NCBI GenBank assembly: GCA_013154035.1
Contig: JAADDH010000074.1
Coordinates: 1-33,800 of the forward strand
Source of the DNA: Candidatus Iainarchaeum sp.
GTDB taxonomy: Archaea; Iainarchaeota; Iainarchaeia; JAADDC01
Reading direction: 5' to 3'
DNA: 33,800 bases
The position numbers and the translations under genes were made by a program. The notes under the pieces are model-generated. The model worked only from the letters and a program-made list of their open reading frames with translations. It had not been told where the DNA came from and did no database searches. Each line of letters begins with the position of its first letter. Within the stretch, counting starts at the first letter, position 1. Below, one piece after another: positions 17,126-25,913 of this stretch.

Positions 17126-20100
17126 TTCTCCTGCTTGCCGTTCCGTCGGCCCACGCTCTCTGTGGCGTGAGTCAGATCCCCCTATCTCAGTATAACCGCT
17201 TTGAAGTCGCGATCCACGATTCCAATGGGGCCATCGATTTCAACACGCTCCGCTCGCTCTTTCCTGCAAAGGTATCGAAACTCGACGTTAATTCGACGGT
17301 AATCGCAGACCCGTCCATGAAGAGCTACTACGTGGATGATTTCAATGGTTACGCGGCGGATCCCAAGACATCCGACCTCTTTATTAACCGATCCACATCG
17401 AAGGGTGCCCCCTTTCTTATCGCGGGCGTTGTTGCTTCCGAAATGCGCATCGCGAAAGACACGCCCAATGGTCCTGGATATGGGGAGATGCTTCACGAGC
17501 ACTATACGGGGCGTGCTGAAACGTCTGTATGGAACGTGCAAGGCATGAAGACTGCAGCTTCTGCCATGTATGATAACTTTAAGCTCCTCACGGGCATGGA
17601 ATCCATTCTCAGCCACTCGCCGCGCATAGTCAACGTGCTGCGTTCAGGGGATTTTAACGTCGTTATTGTCTGCGCATCGAATATTTGTAATCAGGAGGTT
17701 TATTCGCTCTTTACGAAGTATTTGAACATAGGGACGAGCTCGGAAATGTTTGCAGAGTTCGGAATTACGTCCATGTGGAACAAGGTTCTGCCATCTTCGT
17801 TCAAGCGTAGTGTCCGTGCAACTGCGCTGAAGATAAAGAGCACGACGCCTGTGTCCAAATTCATTGACAAGTGGAATGTCCTTGCTGAGCATGTTCCTGG
17901 CGTGCGCAAGATCGAGACGTTCCAAGATCAGATCATGAACGACGTTGCCAAGCAGTCCGATGATGTGAAGCAGGCGTATGTTCAGTGTTTGCTCACGAAC
18001 AAGTGCAGCGGGTTGGAGGATGCTAAGATTCTGGAGAAGCTAACGCCGGAGCAAAAGGCCCGCCTTGCCCGCGCTTTGACTGAATCTTCGGTGGCCCTGG
18101 AGGATCTTTCTAAGGTGCTCTCCTCTCCCGAGGTGCGCGCTCATCTAGATGATGCTTTGCGCGCCATGTCTCCCACCCAGCGAGAGCAGACTGTGGTGGC
18201 CCTTAAGACGTATGATTCTCTTGCTTCCGGGCTGGACGATGCTGCTCGACAGCAGTTGGATGATATTCTGGAGCGTGCGGCGAAGGGAGAGCCCGTTGAC
18301 GACCTGGTAAAGGAGTTTGCCGAGAAGTATGGCGCGCGCCGCCAGACCTTTGCAGCTCTGCAGAAGGCTCTCTTCTCCCAAGACGTGATGGAGCGGTTGA
18401 GCCCGAGTTATCGCGAGATCCTGAATCTTGCTAAGAAGACGGGCGCCTCGGAGAGCGCGGTTTACAAGGGGCTGGACGACGTCCTTCGTGCTGCAGCTGA
18501 AGGCAAGGCAGATCCTAATACGCTTGTCGCAATCTTCATGAAGGATACTGGGATTCCCAACAGTCCCGAGCTAAAGTCTGCGATCGAATCACTGGTTAGT
18601 AATGCGAAGTCTACGGGCTTCCTCCAGGACTACGTGACCGCATCCCAGATGCTCGGAGAGAGTGGCAGCCTCCGTCTCCAGCAAATACTTGCTGGCACAT
18701 ATACTGGCGAGCTCTCGCAATCTCAGGCCATCGCATCTCTTCAGGCGCTCACATCCAAGCCGCTTAATGCTGGCGCGATTCAGGCGCTTCTCCAAAATCC
18801 TGAAGAGGTAAAGAACCTCGTTGCGCTCCGCGATTTCTATTCGGCTCTTCAGTCTGCGGATCACGGGAGTTTGGAGATTATAGCGAAACAGTTGGAGGGT
18901 GCTGGATATCCAGATCTTGCGAAGGCCCTGACTGCCAAGGATTTCACTACTTTCGCCGACACTCTTTCCAACATGCCCGATGAGGACTGGACATATCTAC
19001 GTAGTTTCTTCGCCAACGCACGGAGCACGTCTGCCGATGTCCAGCGGGCATCAACTGAGCTCCAGAAGATCGCCCCCCTCGACTTTGGTTTGGCCGGTGC
19101 TACCCGCGAGTGGACCGCTGATCTCCTCCAGGACGGTGCGCTTCGGCGAGTTTTCAAGGAAGGCGTTGTGGTTCCTGGTTTGATGTATATTGTGCGCTCG
19201 GGCTTCCTCCAGACGAGTCAGCAGATTCCCGGCGCGGTTGTGGGGTTCTCAAACCTGGGTGCGCTTGCAGGGCCTTATCACGTTCCAAAGGAGTGGAAAT
19301 TTACGCGCATTGCCCCGACGGAGGGTCAAATGGGCGATGATGCCTTTGTGGACATCCTCATCGGCGGCGGTTCGGATCCCGGAGATTTCTTCAAGACTGT
19401 GCTAAGCATCTTCCCCTGGAGCATGCTGGAGGACACCGTGTTCCACGGCCATCAACCAGGAATCATGTCTGCTTTCGTTGTGGGCAAGCAGCAGGAGCGC
19501 ATGTACGAGATGGGCCCATCGCTTGTGAGCCTTGCCGTCGCTGAGAAGTCCTGCCCCACATGCACACTCTCCTCGCTTGGTAACGGCCACTTTGTTTTCT
19601 CCGCGCAGGGTGCGTCGGTTACCGGTTCTGTCGTTGAGGCTCAGCGGGATAACATCGGCGCGACATCCATCGTGTTTGCCCACCACGATAATATAGACTT
19701 CGGTGACGCATCTGTGGATATTGCCAAGGCTGCTACGGACGGCGAGGCGTGCGAGCAGAAGTGTACCGTCGTTCGCTCGCTGAGGAAGTTGTCCGGGAAT
19801 CTCCTTGGTGATCCGACACGTGCCGCCTTTGTGGCGACTTTCTTGGAGAGTCTCGGGTATACTGCCTTTGGCCCAGGCTTCCTTGTGTTCGATATGCCGA
19901 TACAGATGAAGCTCTATGGGGGTTGCCACGACTGTGTTGATACTTGGGGCGGATATTACATCCACTCTTTTGTCCCCTACGTTAAGCAGTCTGACGAGAC
20001 GTCCATTCTTGCGAACAACCCGTCCGCGTCAATAACCGATGCGATCCACCGCCTGATCCCAGTTGCATCTCTTGGGAGCCTCGGGAACGAACTGAATAAA

Positions 20101-21534
20101 TTTGCATCCAAGTTGAAGGCGAATGAGCTGGAGAAGGGTGCCCCTTACGTGGATTTCTACCTGAACAACTTTGATAGTGGGGAGCTGCTCTTCACAAAGC
20201 TCGTATCCGTTGTTATGGGTCCCGGAGAGCAGATGCCCAGCAAATACAGCGAGCAGGGTTCGATAGTTCTTGGCAAGGGTGGTCACCGCCTTGTGATCAA
20301 CACGAAGAACGGAACGGTATCCATGGATGGCAATACGCTCATATCTGCTCCAGACCACGTGCGGCTCTACAGTGTGGATCCAGAGGTGCCGGGCATTGTT
20401 ATTCCCGCCACTCTTGTGGTCACGTCCTTTGCACACTCCCCTGCGATTACAGCACACTCACGAGCGGACTACAGCTTTGATGACAATGCTTTCATCTCCT
20501 GCGTTAAGTCTCATTTTGCCGATCTTAATGCAGGGGATATCACGTTGAAGGAGGCATTCGGGGATATCATCGAGGTGCACACGACTACGGGGCAGATCGC
20601 ATTCGGCAAGACCGGGTCGACAGCCACTACGCAGGGGTGGTCCGGGAAGATGTCCGTGGTGGACGTTGACGGTGCCGACAAATCCTACGCTGTCGAGGGC
20701 GATGCTGTTGATTTCGGTATTGAGGGCAACGAGCTGACACTGAAGACGAACCACAAAGTGCTCGGCATGCTGGACAGCGTTGTGTTCCAGAACGGCGTTA
20801 TTATACGCAAGGGGAACTACCTCCTTGTTTGGCGTAAGTGGCTCGTCCGTGTTGTTGCACAGGACATCGGTCGCGTTGATATGATTCCGAATGAGAAAAA
20901 CGGAACGGTGCTCCCGCAGTTTGTTCCCAAGCCTGATGCCAGCCCCCAGACTAAGCAGGACGTCAAGCGTCTCAACGAACTGATAAAGCAGATGGGTGGA
21001 ATTACCGCCGTGGATGCGCAGCATGGCTACTTCCAGCTCTTTGACAAGAATGGGCAGTTATGGATGCGATACTACGACGCGGATACCAACAAATTCGTGG
21101 AAGCACCCGTTACCGGAATGCACCAGGATCCCAATGATCCCAGCACGTTCATTGTGGATACGCCCAAGGGTCAGTATCGCGTCTCCCTTCCAATTGATTC
21201 CAACGGGGCTGTGCACCTAAAGATCGACGGGAAGGATCTGGGGATTGTGACGAGAATGCAGGGCCCGAACGGCGCGCTCATATACGATCCCAACAACGGT
21301 ACGTGGTCTTTGCTCAATGGGCTTATTGCGGGACTGAGCAAGGCTTTCAGCAACGGCATAAAGATCTCATTTAACGGAGCGGGCTATGCGAATATGACTC
21401 CGGCGAACTATTCCAACATATACAGGAATATTTCCCCAATGAGCCACTCGGGAATCAGCCTGCCCTTGTTGGATGGTTGGGAGGTTGCAGCGCTGCTCGT
21501 TGCGCTGGCGGCGGTGTATGCAATTACCCGATAA
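17095..21534 (+). CDS. 1479-residue secreted, C-terminally anchored surface protein
   Basis: ATG 17095 gives a clear signal peptide (MERSPLAWL..., cleavage probably after SAHA near residue 21). Residues of about 270-690 are an alpha-helical array rich in Leu/Ala/Asp/Glu, with repeated units that resemble helical-hairpin repeats. Residues of about 700-1440 are mixed or beta-rich, with CxxC pairs (CPTC, CHDC). The C-terminus is LPLLDGWE, a hydrophobic helix and a final Arg, giving a tripartite anchor or sorting-signal shape. No family is recognised. The size, export signal and position after the pilus genes suggest an adhesin or tip-like cargo of the machine. It overlaps the upstream membrane-protein gene by 31 bases and the convergent gene by 11. 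Confidence 0.8.
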   Translation: MERSPLAWLVILLLAVPSAHALCGVSQIPLSQYNRFEVAIHDSNGAIDFNTLRSLFPAKVSKLDVNSTVIADPSMKSYYVDDFNGYAADPKTSDLFINRSTSKGAPFLIAGVVASEMRIAKDTPNGPGYGEMLHEHYTGRAETSVWNVQGMKTAASAMYDNFKLLTGMESILSHSPRIVNVLRSGDFNVVIVCASNICNQEVYSLFTKYLNIGTSSEMFAEFGITSMWNKVLPSSFKRSVRATALKIKSTTPVSKFIDKWNVLAEHVPGVRKIETFQDQIMNDVAKQSDDVKQAYVQCLLTNKCSGLEDAKILEKLTPEQKARLARALTESSVALEDLSKVLSSPEVRAHLDDALRAMSPTQREQTVVALKTYDSLASGLDDAARQQLDDILERAAKGEPVDDLVKEFAEKYGARRQTFAALQKALFSQDVMERLSPSYREILNLAKKTGASESAVYKGLDDVLRAAAEGKADPNTLVAIFMKDTGIPNSPELKSAIESLVSNAKSTGFLQDYVTASQMLGESGSLRLQQILAGTYTGELSQSQAIASLQALTSKPLNAGAIQALLQNPEEVKNLVALRDFYSALQSADHGSLEIIAKQLEGAGYPDLAKALTAKDFTTFADTLSNMPDEDWTYLRSFFANARSTSADVQRASTELQKIAPLDFGLAGATREWTADLLQDGALRRVFKEGVVVPGLMYIVRSGFLQTSQQIPGAVVGFSNLGALAGPYHVPKEWKFTRIAPTEGQMGDDAFVDILIGGGSDPGDFFKTVLSIFPWSMLEDTVFHGHQPGIMSAFVVGKQQERMYEMGPSLVSLAVAEKSCPTCTLSSLGNGHFVFSAQGASVTGSVVEAQRDNIGATSIVFAHHDNIDFGDASVDIAKAATDGEACEQKCTVVRSLRKLSGNLLGDPTRAAFVATFLESLGYTAFGPGFLVFDMPIQMKLYGGCHDCVDTWGGYYIHSFVPYVKQSDETSILANNPSASITDAIHRLIPVASLGSLGNELNKFASKLKANELEKGAPYVDFYLNNFDSGELLFTKLVSVVMGPGEQMPSKYSEQGSIVLGKGGHRLVINTKNGTVSMDGNTLISAPDHVRLYSVDPEVPGIVIPATLVVTSFAHSPAITAHSRADYSFDDNAFISCVKSHFADLNAGDITLKEAFGDIIEVHTTTGQIAFGKTGSTATTQGWSGKMSVVDVDGADKSYAVEGDAVDFGIEGNELTLKTNHKVLGMLDSVVFQNGVIIRKGNYLLVWRKWLVRVVAQDIGRVDMIPNEKNGTVLPQFVPKPDASPQTKQDVKRLNELIKQMGGITAVDAQHGYFQLFDKNGQLWMRYYDADTNKFVEAPVTGMHQDPNDPSTFIVDTPKGQYRVSLPIDSNGAVHLKIDGKDLGIVTRMQGPNGALIYDPNNGTWSLLNGLIAGLSKAFSNGIKISFNGAGYANMTPANYSNIYRNISPMSHSGISLPLLDGWEVAALLVALAAVYAITR

Positions 21535-21892
21535 TAATGTGCTCAGAGCGTCGAATCGTGGCTTGGGGGATTTCCCCACCGTTTATTTCCTCAATCTCTC
21601 CTATTGCACTGAACTCCAGCCGTAGTCTGGCTCGCGTGATTTCCTTTTCATCGCCGAAGTGGTTTGCGGATACCCTGCTTTCTCCAATGTCCTTCTGGAC
21701 GATTCTCGCGACTATTCCGATCGTTCCTCTCGCCAGATCTTCGTAGTATTCGTGCGTGATGAATATTTCGTCCCCCTCTTCGCATGCCCTTGCCGCGCGC
21801 ACGTTTCTACAGGATACGAGCTCCACTGTAACGCTGCCCCTTGTGCGCAGTCTTCGTAGCACCTCTTCCTTTATGGATGAGATTACGCGCAT
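21524..21892 (-). CDS. Conserved archaeal protein, DUF473-like
   Basis: The product has 122 residues from ATG 21892, 4 bases after the PAC2 stop. The longer frame from 21958 would overlap PAC2. The segments SVTVELVSCRNV, GDEIFITHEYYEDL and GTIGIVARI resemble the conserved core of DUF473, a small archaeal family of unknown function; this match is from memory and needs a profile search. There is no signal peptide or membrane helix, so it is probably cytosolic. Pairing with PAC2 in one short operon suggests a link to protein quality control, but that is inference only. Confidence 0.65.
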   Translation of the reverse strand: MRVISSIKEEVLRRLRTRGSVTVELVSCRNVRAARACEEGDEIFITHEYYEDLARGTIGIVARIVQKDIGESRVSANHFGDEKEITRARLRLEFSAIGEIEEINGGEIPQATIRRSEHIIIG

Positions 21893-21896
21893 TTGA

Positions 21897-22592
21897 TCAC
21901 CCGTACATTGTACTTGCAGCCTTGCTGTGCTGCATAACGGAAGATACGTCCTTTTCAATTGCTTTTGCCCGCTCTAGCAGGGAGTCATAGTTTACATCGA
22001 GTTCGAGCATCATGTCTAGCATCTGTATTATCTCCGCCGCAGCCCGGAAATCTTCTTTTGCGTGGAGTGTTCCCAACAGCAGAAGGACCGGCACGCCCTC
22101 TGCCCTTCCGCTGACGAGTAGCGATGCAGATATGCCTGTCGTGACCCCCTTTGGAACTGGCTTGATGCCGTATTCATCAAGTGTTCTCAGGAGTGTGTCT
22201 TGCGATACAACCCCGTATATATCATCCTGGCCGGCGCTCGGCATGAGCACGCCCGCAATCGAGATTATCTGCTTTATCCCCGCCTTTTTAGCGTATTTCA
22301 CCAGTTCTGTTCCGAGCTCCTTTGCAGAACCCTCCTTGAACATGATTTCCGAGAGAATTACGGCAACTTTCTTCTTGGGGTCGGCGTATATGCGCACAGG
22401 GGATTCTGCAACTCCGTTGGCTATTGCGGATACTGCTGGGAATGTATCTGAGGTTACGTGGCCCACTATTTTCATATTTCGCGTTTCCACGATGTGCTTC
22501 GCCACGATCGGACCGACCACGCCGATTCCGGGGAACCCTGCAATGAGCGTATATCCTTTCAGACTGCCCTTCACACGAATATCTACTGTCAC
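21897..22592 (-). CDS. PAC2-family protein (proteasome assembly chaperone-like)
   Basis: The product has 231 residues. GTG 22592 lies about 24 bases after a TATA-like box. The N-terminal GYTLIAGFPGIGVVGPIVAKHIV and later IISIAGVL and GITTGISASLL-type blocks are typical of archaeal PAC2 (COG1938/COG2047) proteins. These are homologues of eukaryotic proteasome assembly chaperones; in archaea they are thought to bind proteasome alpha subunits through a C-terminal motif. A C-terminal helix pair (about 195-222) follows the core. The protein is cytosolic. No proteasome genes are in the window. Confidence 0.85.
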   Translation of the reverse strand: MTVDIRVKGSLKGYTLIAGFPGIGVVGPIVAKHIVETRNMKIVGHVTSDTFPAVSAIANGVAESPVRIYADPKKKVAVILSEIMFKEGSAKELGTELVKYAKKAGIKQIISIAGVLMPSAGQDDIYGVVSQDTLLRTLDEYGIKPVPKGVTTGISASLLVSGRAEGVPVLLLLGTLHAKEDFRAAAEIIQMLDMMLELDVNYDSLLERAKAIEKDVSSVMQHSKAASTMYG

Positions 22593-22611
22593 CTTGGAAA
22601 TATGCTGTGGT

Positions 22612-22620
22612 TATTTTTAT
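22612..22620 (-). promoter_or_regulatory. TATA-like box for PAC2 gene
   Basis: On the minus strand ATAAAAATA is centred about 24 bases before GTG 22592. It directly abuts the stop codon of the upstream platform gene, so there is almost no spacer between the operons. Confidence 0.5.
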
Positions 22621-23306
22621 TACATGCCCATTGCGATGGCGTAGCTGGTTAGCCCCATCCCCGTTAGCACCGCGGCGTAGTATAGCGCGTGTTTCATTCT
22701 ACCGTCGAGAAGCGCGAGAAACACCGCGGATTCCACCGCCAGGATAACGATGTATGGCAGTATACTCGTACGTATCGCCGCAGATATTGGGTTCCATACT
22801 GTTGGGTCCACCTTTGCAGCCATTCTCGCAGATATTCCGAGAAGTGCGGGTACAAACACGCCTGCAGATAGCAGAACGTTGTAGCGCTGTAGTGCTAGCC
22901 CCGCTCGCCGCTGCCTATCCATGTCCACGACCGCTTCGATGTCCTCCGCGGTTTTTCGTATAATCCTGTTCCAATCTGCTCCGCTTTCGTATCCTGCGAT
23001 GATCATCTGGATCGCGTGCTCGAGTAGTGCTGTTGTTCCCTCCGCGGCAGATCTCAGCGCCCTATCCGGTGGAATCCCCCTGTCGATCAGTCTCTTTGCC
23101 TTTTTGAAAACGTCGGAGACTGGCCCGTATCCGTGCGAGAGTTGGTCTGCAACGTCCCTCAATCCATGTATTGGCAGCGTTGAAAGCTCCAATAGTGCTA
23201 TGGGAAGGATTTCATTTATTTTTGCTCGCCTCTGCTCCCGCAGGTAGTCTCTGCCGATGGGAATGGTGATGAGCGCCACGAGCAATATTATGTATACGAT
23301 CTCCAT
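22620..23306 (-). CDS. T2SSF-domain platform protein, C-terminal partner (TadC-like)
   Basis: The product has 228 residues. An N-terminal helix (3-18) is followed by a helical cytoplasmic F-type domain (about 25-130) with the ISP-like phrase RGIPPDRALRSAAEG. Three helices follow at about 145-165, 180-200 and 208-226. It starts 3 bases after its partner's stop. Together the two give the two F domains that most archaeal FlaJ proteins hold in one chain, so this platform is split as in bacterial TadB/TadC. It works with the ferredoxin-fused ATPase upstream. Confidence 0.85.
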   Translation of the reverse strand: MEIVYIILLVALITIPIGRDYLREQRRAKINEILPIALLELSTLPIHGLRDVADQLSHGYGPVSDVFKKAKRLIDRGIPPDRALRSAAEGTTALLEHAIQMIIAGYESGADWNRIIRKTAEDIEAVVDMDRQRRAGLALQRYNVLLSAGVFVPALLGISARMAAKVDPTVWNPISAAIRTSILPYIVILAVESAVFLALLDGRMKHALYYAAVLTGMGLTSYAIAMGM

Positions 23307-23309
23307 GCC

Positions 23310-24062
23310 CTATCGCCTCATGTATGCGGGTATTCGCGTGTATATGTATGCGAGTGACAGTCCGCTAGCGATGGGAAACGCCCCTAGAAACAGCATCTGG
23401 ACGTCTCCGGTACTCATTTCCATATCCAGTATTGTCGATCCTATCATCACATACATTGCGAAGAGCGCGGGAACCAGTGCAGCCACCGCGACGAATATGA
23501 GCGTGAACATGGTCAGTTCCGATGAGAATTTCTTGCTTTCCGCTTTATGTATTGTGATGAGCTCATCCGCCATTTTCTTCAGTGCCGTTGCTTCAGACCC
23601 GCTTTGATAGAGTATTGCTATGTGCAAAAAAGCTCGCCGCACGATGTCTGATGCGTATCCTTCCCCCATTGATTTTAATGCTCTATCCAATGGGATTCCG
23701 CGGCTGTACAGTTTCAAAGCTCTACTGATGTCTGCGCCCAGCGTTTTGGATAGGTGTGCTGCGTCTCTAAGAGCCGTGTGGAACTCAATTCCCGCTTCTA
23801 CCTCCGATGCGATACTCCGTAGCACGTATGGGAGATCTGCCTCTGCCCTTTCTGCGCGGATCTTTGCGGCAATTGCTGGTGCGTATAGCCCGGCCGCAGC
23901 CACTACGATTCCGATTGCAATTGCGGTTAGTGCCGTAGCCCCCGATGCAGCCGCTGCGATTGCTGCGCTGGCACCCAGGGTTGCTGTAGCTGTTACGAAC
24001 TCTTTCTCGGATATGTGCCAGATCCACCCGGACAGTACTAGATATCTGTGGATCGTCTCCAC
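23310..24062 (-). CDS. T2SSF-domain platform protein, N-terminal partner (TadB-like)
   Basis: The product has 250 residues from GTG 24062, overlapping the ATPase gene by 25 bases. Two Ala-rich helices (about 25-62) precede the F-type domain (about 70-180), which contains SRGIPLDRALKSMGEG, closely parallel to the same phrase in its partner. Two C-terminal helices follow at about 185-210 and 222-245. It is an inner-membrane platform for a TadA-type motor. The parallel phrases suggest that the two platform genes arose by duplication. Confidence 0.85.
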   Translation of the reverse strand: METIHRYLVLSGWIWHISEKEFVTATATLGASAAIAAAASGATALTAIAIGIVVAAAGLYAPAIAAKIRAERAEADLPYVLRSIASEVEAGIEFHTALRDAAHLSKTLGADISRALKLYSRGIPLDRALKSMGEGYASDIVRRAFLHIAILYQSGSEATALKKMADELITIHKAESKKFSSELTMFTLIFVAVAALVPALFAMYVMIGSTILDMEMSTGDVQMLFLGAFPIASGLSLAYIYTRIPAYMRR

Positions 24063-25564
24063 GTCTCCACCTCTTTCGCGTATTCTTCTATGCTTGCCGC
24101 GCGAATCTTCCTAACTGCAGCGACCCTTTGCTCTATTTCCTGCTGGTTTGGCTGATTTCCCCTGATTTCTATTTCCGTGATTCTGCGCACCTCTTTGCCA
24201 CCTTGCCGCAGCCTGCGCTGTATTACAATTACGTCGAGGGCGTTGAGGTCCTCTTCTGGTATGCCCATACTTCTTATTCTGTTTTCTGTCTCTTGCACGG
24301 TCCTTCCGTGCATTGTTGCGTAAGACCCCCTTCCTTGCCCTGCCAGCATCGTGTCGAAGAGTGCGCGCATCTCATTAGGTCGCCTTACTTCCCCCACAAC
24401 TACGCGGTCCGGTCGCATTCTGAGTGTATCGTATACAAGCTCCTGCATGCTCGTGTTTTCGTCGGGTATTAGACGCACCCTATGGGGATGGGGGATCCAT
24501 ATTTCCGGCGTTTCCTCCACGAGGATTATGCGCTCGTCAAGAGGAATGAATGCCATCACTGCGTTCAGTGTTGTGGTTTTACCAGATCCTGTATTGCCTG
24601 CTATTATTATGTTTAGATCGTGATCTATTGCCCACCACAGCTTTGCAATATCTTCTGGAGTGGCCGTGTTCGTGCGGAGCAAATCCCACGGTGTCCAACG
24701 CCTCTCTGTGAACCGTCTTATCGTTAGTGCGTGGCCTTCACGTGACAGGGGCGGAATCACTGCGTGCAACCTCGATCCATCTGGCAGCGTTGCATTAACC
24801 CTTGGTGTTTTGAGCGTTATCCTGCGCCCCATGCTTGCGGCGTACTTGTTTACAATGTACTTAAAGTATTCTTCCGTCCAAAACGCGAGGTTCGTTGTTT
24901 TCCATCCCTCCCCGCGTATGTATATGCGTATGGGCTCCTTGAGCCGCACGGTGGCTATCTCTTCGATCTCCAGATCCTGCAAAAAGTCTAGGGGTCCGTA
25001 GCCCTCATACGTCCGTTTTATCCACCACATTACCCTTTGTTTTGTATCATCAGCTATTTCTCCGTATTCGTACTCCAGCCCTGCGAGTATCTCATCCCAT
25101 GTGAACTCGCCCTTCGTGCTCTGGTATCGCTCAACTACTTCCTTGAGTATTGCAGCGTCGCTCATCCGTATTTCTTCTGTTACTACCTTGTATTCTCCCC
25201 CTTCTAGCACTGCCCAGCCGATAACGTTCCAGATTTTGTTTAATTCGCTTTTACTATACTTTATTCTTGCCAGACCTGCCAGTACGCACTGCGGTTCGTC
25301 AAAGAGGGCGAGGCATAGATCACATTTGAATGCTTTTCCCGCTTTGATCTCTATTGCGCCGTATGGACAAGCCCCCACGCATTTCCCGCAACCGTCGCAT
25401 TTGTCGTAATCTATTGCTAGTATTCCGTCGGACACCTCGTATATTGCTCCTTTCGGGCAGGCTTGCACGCACGGCGCGTCTTTTGGGTCGCAGTGCATGC
25501 ATTTGGACTCAGTGAGCTCGTATGGGCAGATTTTTGACAGGTCCGCCTTTGCCTCAATCTTCAT
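24038..25564 (-). CDS. Secretion ATPase (TadA/CpaF-like) fused to N-terminal polyferredoxin domain
   Basis: The product has 508 residues. ATG 25564 is chosen because it overlaps the DUF192 stop by 11 bases and directly precedes the cysteine domain; ATG 25612 would add residues encoded inside DUF192. Residues 13-93 hold twelve cysteines: 13, 22, 25, 32, 36, then 56, 59, 62, 66, then 81, 84, 93. Two of the blocks end in CP. The spacing C-x2-C-x6-C-x3-CP resembles HycB/DmsB-like electron-transfer subunits and could bind up to three [4Fe-4S] clusters. The rest is a complete motor: Walker A GNTGSGKT (323-330), Asp box EETPE (350-354), Walker B VVVGEV (388-393) and His box ATMHG (416-420). It is co-transcribed with two platform genes. 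The domain calls are firm; the role of the clusters is unknown. Confidence 0.92.
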   Translation of the reverse strand: MKIEAKADLSKICPYELTESKCMHCDPKDAPCVQACPKGAIYEVSDGILAIDYDKCDGCGKCVGACPYGAIEIKAGKAFKCDLCLALFDEPQCVLAGLARIKYSKSELNKIWNVIGWAVLEGGEYKVVTEEIRMSDAAILKEVVERYQSTKGEFTWDEILAGLEYEYGEIADDTKQRVMWWIKRTYEGYGPLDFLQDLEIEEIATVRLKEPIRIYIRGEGWKTTNLAFWTEEYFKYIVNKYAASMGRRITLKTPRVNATLPDGSRLHAVIPPLSREGHALTIRRFTERRWTPWDLLRTNTATPEDIAKLWWAIDHDLNIIIAGNTGSGKTTTLNAVMAFIPLDERIILVEETPEIWIPHPHRVRLIPDENTSMQELVYDTLRMRPDRVVVGEVRRPNEMRALFDTMLAGQGRGSYATMHGRTVQETENRIRSMGIPEEDLNALDVIVIQRRLRQGGKEVRRITEIEIRGNQPNQQEIEQRVAAVRKIRAASIEEYAKEVETWRRSTDI

Positions 25565-25883
25565 TCCATACCAACTCGTCGCCGATTCGTATGGGCCAAT
25601 CCGTTCTTGCATCCAGCTCTATGACAGTCTCGCAGTCTACGGGAACTATCGCCCATGGCTGAAGCGTTTTTATTGCTTTGACGCGGTTTTGCTCATCCAG
25701 GCACACGATCAGGATTGGAAAGAAGCAGAAGAATCCGTGGAACGCTTCCCGGCCGACGTGAGGGAATACTAGTGCCCCATCGTATCTCGTTTTGAACATA
25801 AGCCCTGTTGCCCGCTTCCAGAAACTGTCTGCCACTTCCACGTGCTCTACTATTGTCGCTCCATTTGTGCGGTTGACCAGCAC
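25554..25883 (-). CDS. DUF192 family protein
   Basis: The product has 109 residues from GTG 25883, about 25 bases after a TATA box (25904-25911). The family pattern is visible: FWKRATGLMFK early, a central hydrophobic strand pair ending in PILIVCLDEQNRV, then the conserved-type I.TLQPWAIVP segment and a late IELDA. DUF192 (COG1430) proteins are small beta-rich domains of unknown function. No signal peptide is seen, so this one is probably cytoplasmic. It is the first gene of the operon and overlaps the ferredoxin-ATPase start by 11 bases. Confidence 0.85.
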   Translation of the reverse strand: MLVNRTNGATIVEHVEVADSFWKRATGLMFKTRYDGALVFPHVGREAFHGFFCFFPILIVCLDEQNRVKAIKTLQPWAIVPVDCETVIELDARTDWPIRIGDELVWNED

Positions 25884-25911
25884 AATAATATTGGTTTTCC
25901 CTCATTTAAAT
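25884..25911. promoter_or_regulatory. Overlapping divergent promoters for DUF192 operon and HAD gene
   Basis: Minus strand: ATTTAAAT at 25911-25904 is centred about 25 bases before GTG 25883. Plus strand: AATAATATT at 25884-25892 is centred about 26 bases before GTG 25914. The whole bidirectional control region is 30 bases. Confidence 0.55.
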
Positions 25912-25913
25912 CC

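Noticed and set aside
22012-22644. 210-codon plus-strand frame
   Set aside because: Antisense to the well-supported PAC2 gene.
25565-25612. Longer N-terminus of the ferredoxin-ATPase
   Set aside because: These bases encode the DUF192 C-terminus in another frame; the shorter start gives the usual small overlap.
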